Assembly: GCF_900156495.1 (NCBI RefSeq)
Contig: NZ_FTNT01000004.1
Span: forward strand, 248,001 to 312,000
Direction: 5' to 3'
From: Williamsia sterculiae
Lineage (GTDB): Bacteria > Actinomycetota > Actinomycetes > Mycobacteriales > Mycobacteriaceae
DNA: 64,000 nucleotides
This document shows, one piece after another, positions 59,218 through 64,000 of the stretch (positions are counted from its first letter, which is position 1; each line of letters opens with the position of its first letter). The notes below the pieces were generated by a model, which ran no database searches, was not told where the DNA came from, and saw only the letters and a program-made list of their open reading frames with translations. Made by a program: the position numbers and the translations under genes.

Positions 59218-60488
59218 GAGCCGACCTCAGCGTCTTCGGGCACGACCCCTGGTGGTTGGTGATCGCCAAGTGCGTCATCGTCTTCGCGTTCCTCGTCCTC
59301 ACCGTGCTGGTCGCGATCCTCGTCGAACGCAAGGTGATGGCCTGGATGCAGACCCGTGTCGGTCCGAATCGGGTGGGCCCCAAGGGCCTCCTGCAGAGTC
59401 TCGCCGACGGGGTGAAGCTGGCCCTCAAGGAGGGGATCATCCCCAGCGGCGTGGACAAGCCCATCTACCTGCTGGCCCCGATCATCTCGGTGGTCCCCGC
59501 GATCATGGCGTTCGCCGTCATCCCCTTCGGTCCGGTGGTGTCGGTGTTCGGTCACCGGACCGCACTGCAGGTCACCGATTTCCCGGTCGCGGTGCTCTAC
59601 GTCCTCGCCGTCACCTCCATCGGGGTGTACGGAATCGTGCTGGCCGGCTGGGCATCCGGGTCCACCTACCCGCTGCTGGGTGGGTTGCGGTCCAGTGCCC
59701 AGGTCATCTCCTACGAGATCGCGATGGGATTGTGTTTCGCGGCGGTGTTCCTCACCGCGGGCACGATGTCCACGTCGGGGATCATCGCCGCGCAACAACA
59801 CACCTGGTACGTGTTCCTGCTGTTGCCGTCGTTCGCGATCTACGTGGTGTCGATGGTGGGTGAGACCAACCGGGCACCGTTCGACCTGCCGGAGGCCGAA
59901 GGCGAGTTGGTGGGTGGCTTCCACACCGAATACTCCTCGCTCCGGTTCGCCATGTTCATGCTCGCCGAGTACGTCAACATGGTCACGGTGTCGGCGCTGG
60001 CCGCGACGATGTTCCTCGGCGGTTGGCGGTCACCGTGGCCGTTCACGCTGATCGACGGCGCCGATTCCGGTCGGTGGGCCCTGGTCTGGTTCGTCGCCAA
60101 GGTGTGGATGTTCCTCTTCTGCTTCATCTGGTTGCGATCCACCCTCCCCCGCCTGCGCTACGACCAGTTCATGAACTTCGGATGGAAGGTTCTCATCCCG
60201 GTGTCGCTGGGCTGGGTGCTGGTCGCCGCGACCGCGCGGCTGATCGTCCCCGACCACCGCGGCCTGGTCTCCGCGATCGCCGGTGTGGTGGTGGTCGCGG
60301 CGGTGGCGCTGATCGTCCGACGCCGGATCCGACACATGGGATCCGACCCCGACCCCACCCCCGTGACCACGGACCCGGCGGCGGATGGATTCCCCGTTCC
60401 GCCGCTCCCCGGGCAGAGCATCATTCTGGCCGGATCGCACCGAACACGGGCCCAGCCGTTGGCGAACCGAGAGGGCAGCGATGCATAG
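59214..60488 (+). CDS. nuoH: NADH-quinone oxidoreductase subunit H
   Basis: 424 residues, eight helices plus a hydrophilic tail. [20 protein letters not shown] and [20 protein letters not shown] are the loops at the quinone tunnel. It joins the two arms. The ATG overlaps the nuoG stop. The last about 60 residues form an unusual soluble tail, and the stop overlaps nuoI by eight bases. Confidence 0.97.
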   Translation: MRADLSVFGHDPWWLVIAKCVIVFAFLVLTVLVAILVERKVMAWMQTRVGPNRVGPKGLLQSLADGVKLALKEGIIPSGVDKPIYLLAPIISVVPAIMAFAVIPFGPVVSVFGHRTALQVTDFPVAVLYVLAVTSIGVYGIVLAGWASGSTYPLLGGLRSSAQVISYEIAMGLCFAAVFLTAGTMSTSGIIAAQQHTWYVFLLLPSFAIYVVSMVGETNRAPFDLPEAEGELVGGFHTEYSSLRFAMFMLAEYVNMVTVSALAATMFLGGWRSPWPFTLIDGADSGRWALVWFVAKVWMFLFCFIWLRSTLPRLRYDQFMNFGWKVLIPVSLGWVLVAATARLIVPDHRGLVSAIAGVVVVAAVALIVRRRIRHMGSDPDPTPVTTDPAADGFPVPPLPGQSIILAGSHRTRAQPLANREGSDA

Positions 60489-61065
60489 ACCGTTCCGGAG
60501 TTCGAGAGATGAGCACGGCACCGGATCGCTGGGGTTGCTCGGTGGCCTGCGGGTCACGCTGCGGTCGATGTTCGCGAAGAAATCGACGGAGTTCTATCCC
60601 GAGCAGAAGGTACCGACCGCACCGCGGTATCACGGCCGTCACCAGCTCAACCGGTACCCCGACGGCCTGGAGAAGTGCATCGGATGCGAACTGTGCGCGT
60701 GGTCGTGTCCCGCCGACGCGATCTACGTCGAGGGCGCCGACAACACCGAGCGGCAACGATTCTCACCCGGCGAGCGGTACGGACACGTGTACCAGATCAA
60801 CTATCTGCGGTGCATCGGGTGTGGTTTGTGCATCGAGGCGTGTCCCACCCGGGCTCTGACCATGACCAACGACTACGAGATGGCCGACGACAACCGTTCG
60901 GATCTGATCTACGACAAGGACAAGTTGTTGGCGCCGTTGCTCCCCGGCATGACGCAACCGCCACACGAGATGCTGCCCGGGACCACGAGCACCGACTACT
61001 ACCTGGGTAATCTGACCGTGCCGCCCCGTTCGACCGAAGCCGCCGACGGGCCGGTGTCCCGATGA
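60481..61065 (+). CDS. nuoI: NADH-quinone oxidoreductase subunit I
   Basis: 194 residues with two 4Fe-4S sites, [17 protein letters not shown] and [17 protein letters not shown] (clusters N6a and N6b). It passes electrons to NuoB. The ATG at 60481 is inside the nuoH 3' end, preceded by GAGAGGGCA. It overlaps nuoJ (ATGA). Confidence 0.97.
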   Translation: MHRPFRSSRDEHGTGSLGLLGGLRVTLRSMFAKKSTEFYPEQKVPTAPRYHGRHQLNRYPDGLEKCIGCELCAWSCPADAIYVEGADNTERQRFSPGERYGHVYQINYLRCIGCGLCIEACPTRALTMTNDYEMADDNRSDLIYDKDKLLAPLLPGMTQPPHEMLPGTTSTDYYLGNLTVPPRSTEAADGPVSR

Positions 61066-61844
61066 CGGCGGTCACGCTGGCGGCCGATGCCGCGGCTCGG
61101 ACCTCGACGGCCGAAGCAGTCCAGTTCTGGGTGTTGGCGGTGGTCGCTGTGTTCGGTGCGCTGGGCGTGATCACGGCGACCAAGGCGGTGTATTCCGCAC
61201 TGTTCCTGGCCATCACGATGATCGTGGTGGCCATGTTCTACATCGCGCAGGGCGCCGTGTTCCTCGGCGTGGCGCAGGTGGTGGTCTACACCGGTGCGGT
61301 GATGATGCTGTTCCTGTTCGTGCTGATGCTGGTCGGGGTGCACTCGGCCGACTCGTTGGCCGAGACCCTGCGCGGTCAGCGGATCGCCGCACTGGTCGCC
61401 GCCGTCGGGTTCGGGGTGATGCTGATCGCCGGCATCGGGAACGCCACGGTGACGGCGGTCGGACCGAGCCCGGCCGCACCGGGTCGCCCGGTTCCCACCG
61501 CCGACGTCGAGGGTCTGGCCGAGCTGATCTTCATCCGCTACCTGTGGGCGTTCGAGCTGACCGGCGCCCTGCTCATCACCGCGACCATCGGAGCGATGGT
61601 GCTGGCCCATCGCGAGCAGGTGGGAACGCGGAACACCCAGCGCCAGCAGTCCCGGGACCGCTTCATCCACGGTCGCCGAGCCACCCCGATGCCGAATCCG
61701 GGCGTCTACGCCCGACACAACGCGGTCGACATGCCCGCCCTGCTGCCCGATGGGCGACCGGCCGAGTCGTCGGTCATCGGGACGTTGCGGCCACGCGGTG
61801 AACGACCGGCGGAGCTGACCCACGATCGGGAGGCCGAACGATGA
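61062..61844 (+). CDS. nuoJ: NADH-quinone oxidoreductase subunit J
   Basis: 260 residues, five helices in the first 190 including [19 protein letters not shown], the conserved helix of NuoJ, followed by a soluble tail of about 70 residues. It is part of the membrane arm near the junction. It overlaps nuoI and nuoK by four bases. Confidence 0.95.
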   Translation: MTAVTLAADAAARTSTAEAVQFWVLAVVAVFGALGVITATKAVYSALFLAITMIVVAMFYIAQGAVFLGVAQVVVYTGAVMMLFLFVLMLVGVHSADSLAETLRGQRIAALVAAVGFGVMLIAGIGNATVTAVGPSPAAPGRPVPTADVEGLAELIFIRYLWAFELTGALLITATIGAMVLAHREQVGTRNTQRQQSRDRFIHGRRATPMPNPGVYARHNAVDMPALLPDGRPAESSVIGTLRPRGERPAELTHDREAER

Positions 61845-62140
61845 ACGCCGAGAACTATCTCTACGTCGCCGCCCTGCTGTTCGCGATCGGTGCGGCCGGG
61901 GTGGTGACGCGTCGGAACGCGATCGTGGTGTTCATGTCGGTGGAGCTGATGCTCAACGCGGTGAATCTGGCCTTCGTCACGTTCGGACGGTTGCACCACA
62001 ATCTCGACGGCCAGGTTTTCGCGTTCTTCACCATGGTGGTCGCCGCGGCCGAGGTGGTGGTGGGATTGGCCATCATCATGACCATCTTCCGTGCGCGACG
62101 GTCGATCTCCGTCGATGACGCCGACCTGCTGAAGCACTGA
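61841..62140 (+). CDS. nuoK: NADH-quinone oxidoreductase subunit K
   Basis: 99 residues, three helices. [18 protein letters not shown] and [18 protein letters not shown] carry the two conserved membrane Glu residues of the proton path. It is a standard Mrp-like small subunit. It starts in the nuoJ stop (ATGA). Confidence 0.97.
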   Translation: MNAENYLYVAALLFAIGAAGVVTRRNAIVVFMSVELMLNAVNLAFVTFGRLHHNLDGQVFAFFTMVVAAAEVVVGLAIIMTIFRARRSISVDDADLLKH

Positions 62141-62141
62141 C

Positions 62142-64000
62142 ATGACCGCCGTGGTGATCGCGTTGCCGCTCATCGGCGCGGTGGTGCTGCTGGTGGGCGG
62201 ACGTCGGACCGACCCGTGGGGCCATCTGGCGGCGTGTGCCATGGCGTTGGCGTCCTTCGGTGTCGCGGTCACCCTGTTCGTACAGATGCTCGGGCGACCG
62301 ACGGATTCCCGCGGCACGGGTGAGCACCTGTTCAGCTGGATACCCGTCGGCGACCTGCGCATCGACATGGGGTTGCAACTCGACCAGTTGTCGATGTGCT
62401 TCGTCCTGTTGATCACGGGCGTCGGGTCACTGATCCACATCTATTCGACCGGGTACATGGCCGATGACCCCGGCCGACGCCGGTTCTTCGCCTACCTCAA
62501 CCTGTTCCTGGCCGCGATGCTGCTGCTGGTGCTCGCCGACAACTTCCTCGGGCTCTACGTCGGTTGGGAGGGCGTCGGTCTGGCCTCGTACCTGCTCATC
62601 GGCTTCTGGCAGGACCGCCCCTCGGCGGCGACCGCGGCCAAGAAGGCGTTCGTGGTGAACCGGGTCGGCGACCTCGGTCTCGCCGTGGGGCTGATGATCA
62701 TGTTCGCGACCTTCGGGTCGGTGTCGTACGCCGATGTCTTCGGCGGCGTGGACGCGGCGTCGCGGGGAACGGTGACGGCGATCGGACTGATGCTGTTGCT
62801 GGCCGCCTGCGGCAAATCCGCGCAGGTGCCGTTGCAGTCCTGGCTGGGTGACGCGATGGCCGGTCCCACGCCGGTGTCGGCCCTGATCCACGCCGCGACC
62901 ATGGTCACGGCGGGCGTCTATCTGATCACCCGGGCCAACCCCGTCTTCGACGCCGCCCCCGCCGCACAGGCGGCCGTGGTGGCGGTGGGTGCGGTCACCC
63001 TGGTGTTCGGCGCGGTGATCGGTTGCGCGAAAGACGACATCAAGAAGGCGCTCGCGGCGTCGACGATGAGCCAGATCGGGTACATGGTGCTCGCCGCCGG
63101 ACTGGGGCCCGCCGGTTACGCGGTCGCGATCATGCACCTGCTCACCCACGGGTTCTTCAAGGCCGGGCTGTTCCTCGGCGCCGGGTCGGTGATGCACGGC
63201 ATGGACGACGAGACGGACATGCGCCGGTACGGCGGACTGCGCACGGTCATGCCGATCACCTTCGTGACGTTCGGGCTGGGTTATCTGGCCATCATCGGCG
63301 TGCCCCCGTTCTCCGGGTTCTTCTCCAAGGACAAGATCATCGAGGCCGCGTTCGCACACGGCGGCGCCGAAGGTGTGGTGCTGGGGTGCGCCGCGCTGCT
63401 CGGCGCCGGGATCACCGCGTTCTACATGACCCGGGTGATGGTGATGACGTTCCTCGGCACGCGGAGATGGCATGACCGGGAGGGGCACCCACCACACCCG
63501 CACGAGTCGCCGGCGTCGATGACCGTGCCGATGATCGTGCTGGCCGTCGGATCGGTGGCGGGCGGTTTCCTGCTCTCCTACCGCGGTGCGCTGGCCGACT
63601 GGCTCACACCGGTCGTCGGTGCGGAACCGTCGGAGCACCTGGGGATCCCCACATGGGCGCTCACGGTGATCACCCTGGTGGTGGTCGTCATCGGCATCGC
63701 AGTGGCCTGGGGGCTCTACGGGCGAGGCGAAATCGCCGACGTGGCGCCGACCGGGCATGCGCTCACCCGGGCGGCCCGCCGGGACCTGTACGGCGACACA
63801 CTGAACGAGGGTGTGTTCGAGCGACCCGGTCGCCGGTTGGTGGGGGCGCTCGGTGTCGCGGAGACGTCAGGAGTCGACCGTGCCGTCGATGTGATCCCGT
63901 CGGCTCTGCGCGCGGCATCGGACCGGTTGCGGCCGCTGCAAACGGGTTTCGTCCGGTCGTATGCGCTGTATGTGCTCAGTGGCGCCGCGGTGGTCGCCGG
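62142..64000 (+). CDS. nuoL: NADH-quinone oxidoreductase subunit L (cut by right edge)
   Basis: The ATG at 62142 is 1 bp after nuoK. About 619 codons are in the window. It is the distal antiporter-like proton-pumping subunit: [19 protein letters not shown] carries the key Glu and [20 protein letters not shown] and [17 protein letters not shown] the conserved Lys and His. The end of the lateral helix lies past the edge. NuoM and NuoN are expected beyond. Confidence 0.96.
   Translation, partial: MTAVVIALPLIGAVVLLVGGRRTDPWGHLAACAMALASFGVAVTLFVQMLGRPTDSRGTGEHLFSWIPVGDLRIDMGLQLDQLSMCFVLLITGVGSLIHIYSTGYMADDPGRRRFFAYLNLFLAAMLLLVLADNFLGLYVGWEGVGLASYLLIGFWQDRPSAATAAKKAFVVNRVGDLGLAVGLMIMFATFGSVSYADVFGGVDAASRGTVTAIGLMLLLAACGKSAQVPLQSWLGDAMAGPTPVSALIHAATMVTAGVYLITRANPVFDAAPAAQAAVVAVGAVTLVFGAVIGCAKDDIKKALAASTMSQIGYMVLAAGLGPAGYAVAIMHLLTHGFFKAGLFLGAGSVMHGMDDETDMRRYGGLRTVMPITFVTFGLGYLAIIGVPPFSGFFSKDKIIEAAFAHGGAEGVVLGCAALLGAGITAFYMTRVMVMTFLGTRRWHDREGHPPHPHESPASMTVPMIVLAVGSVAGGFLLSYRGALADWLTPVVGAEPSEHLGIPTWALTVITLVVVVIGIAVAWGLYGRGEIADVAPTGHALTRAARRDLYGDTLNEGVFERPGRRLVGALGVAETSGVDRAVDVIPSALRAASDRLRPLQTGFVRSYALYVLSGAAVVA

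Overview
The window is GC-rich chromosomal DNA from a mycolic-acid actinobacterium (order Mycobacteriales), most likely Gordonia or a close relative such as Williamsia. The evidence is the very high GC at third codon positions, many leaderless or GTG starts, a fused LysX, an MMPL transporter and two GT87 mannosyltransferase-like proteins. The gene order also resembles Mycobacterium tuberculosis Rv3710-Rv3731 (leuA, murT/gatD, recR, ybaB, SRPBCC, FAD enzyme/CFA-type methyltransferase, dnaX, aspartate aminotransferase, tRNA-Ser, PolDom/ligC). The species assignment is inference.

Layout. 0-4.5 kb: a TetR gene cut by the left edge diverges from a 14-helix MFS exporter across two inverted repeats, followed by a nitroreductase/FUSC pair. 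4.5-6.6 kb: leuA behind a Leu-codon leader peptide with alternative hairpins. 6.6-12.1 kb: an LLM flavoenzyme, a divergent LysR/EamA pair, murT-gatD (lipid II amidation) and a VOC protein. 12.2-17.7 kb: an acyl-CoA synthetase coupled to lysX, then a small membrane protein. 17.8-19.3 kb, minus strand: ybaB, recR and a P-loop kinase.

19.4-25.7 kb is an accessory island with visibly more A/T at third codon positions. It holds an Imm10-like protein, a coupled PfpI/XRE pair, a row of royal-jelly-type lipoprotein, cupin and limonene-epoxide-hydrolase-like enzyme, and a sterol-desaturase/TetR pair. 25.9-37.8 kb returns to conserved genes: RluA, SRPBCC, a FAD enzyme/SAM methyltransferase pair, and a long minus-strand series (aminotransferase, two GT87 proteins, dnaX, HAD phosphatase), then the SRP RNA and tRNA-Ser(GGA).

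38-50 kb: a secreted protein facing a MoeA-like gene, two small proteins of unknown role, divergent NHEJ genes (PolDom, ligC), gluQRS and tgt (two queuosine-tRNA enzymes) around a proline-rich membrane protein, and a TetR-MMPL operon. 50.2-64 kb: a lipoprotein, a degenerate receiver protein, and the nuo operon for respiratory complex I from nuoA to a nuoL cut by the right edge, behind a candidate CRP-type box.

Points most worth a second look: a 21-bp-period repeat family in intergenic DNA (6.6 and 17.7 kb); the leuA attenuator; a Tgt without its zinc cysteines next to GluQRS; a MurT with an eroded zinc ribbon; the royal-jelly/cupin/hydrolase gene row; and a 44-residue acidic ORF with a strong ribosome binding site.
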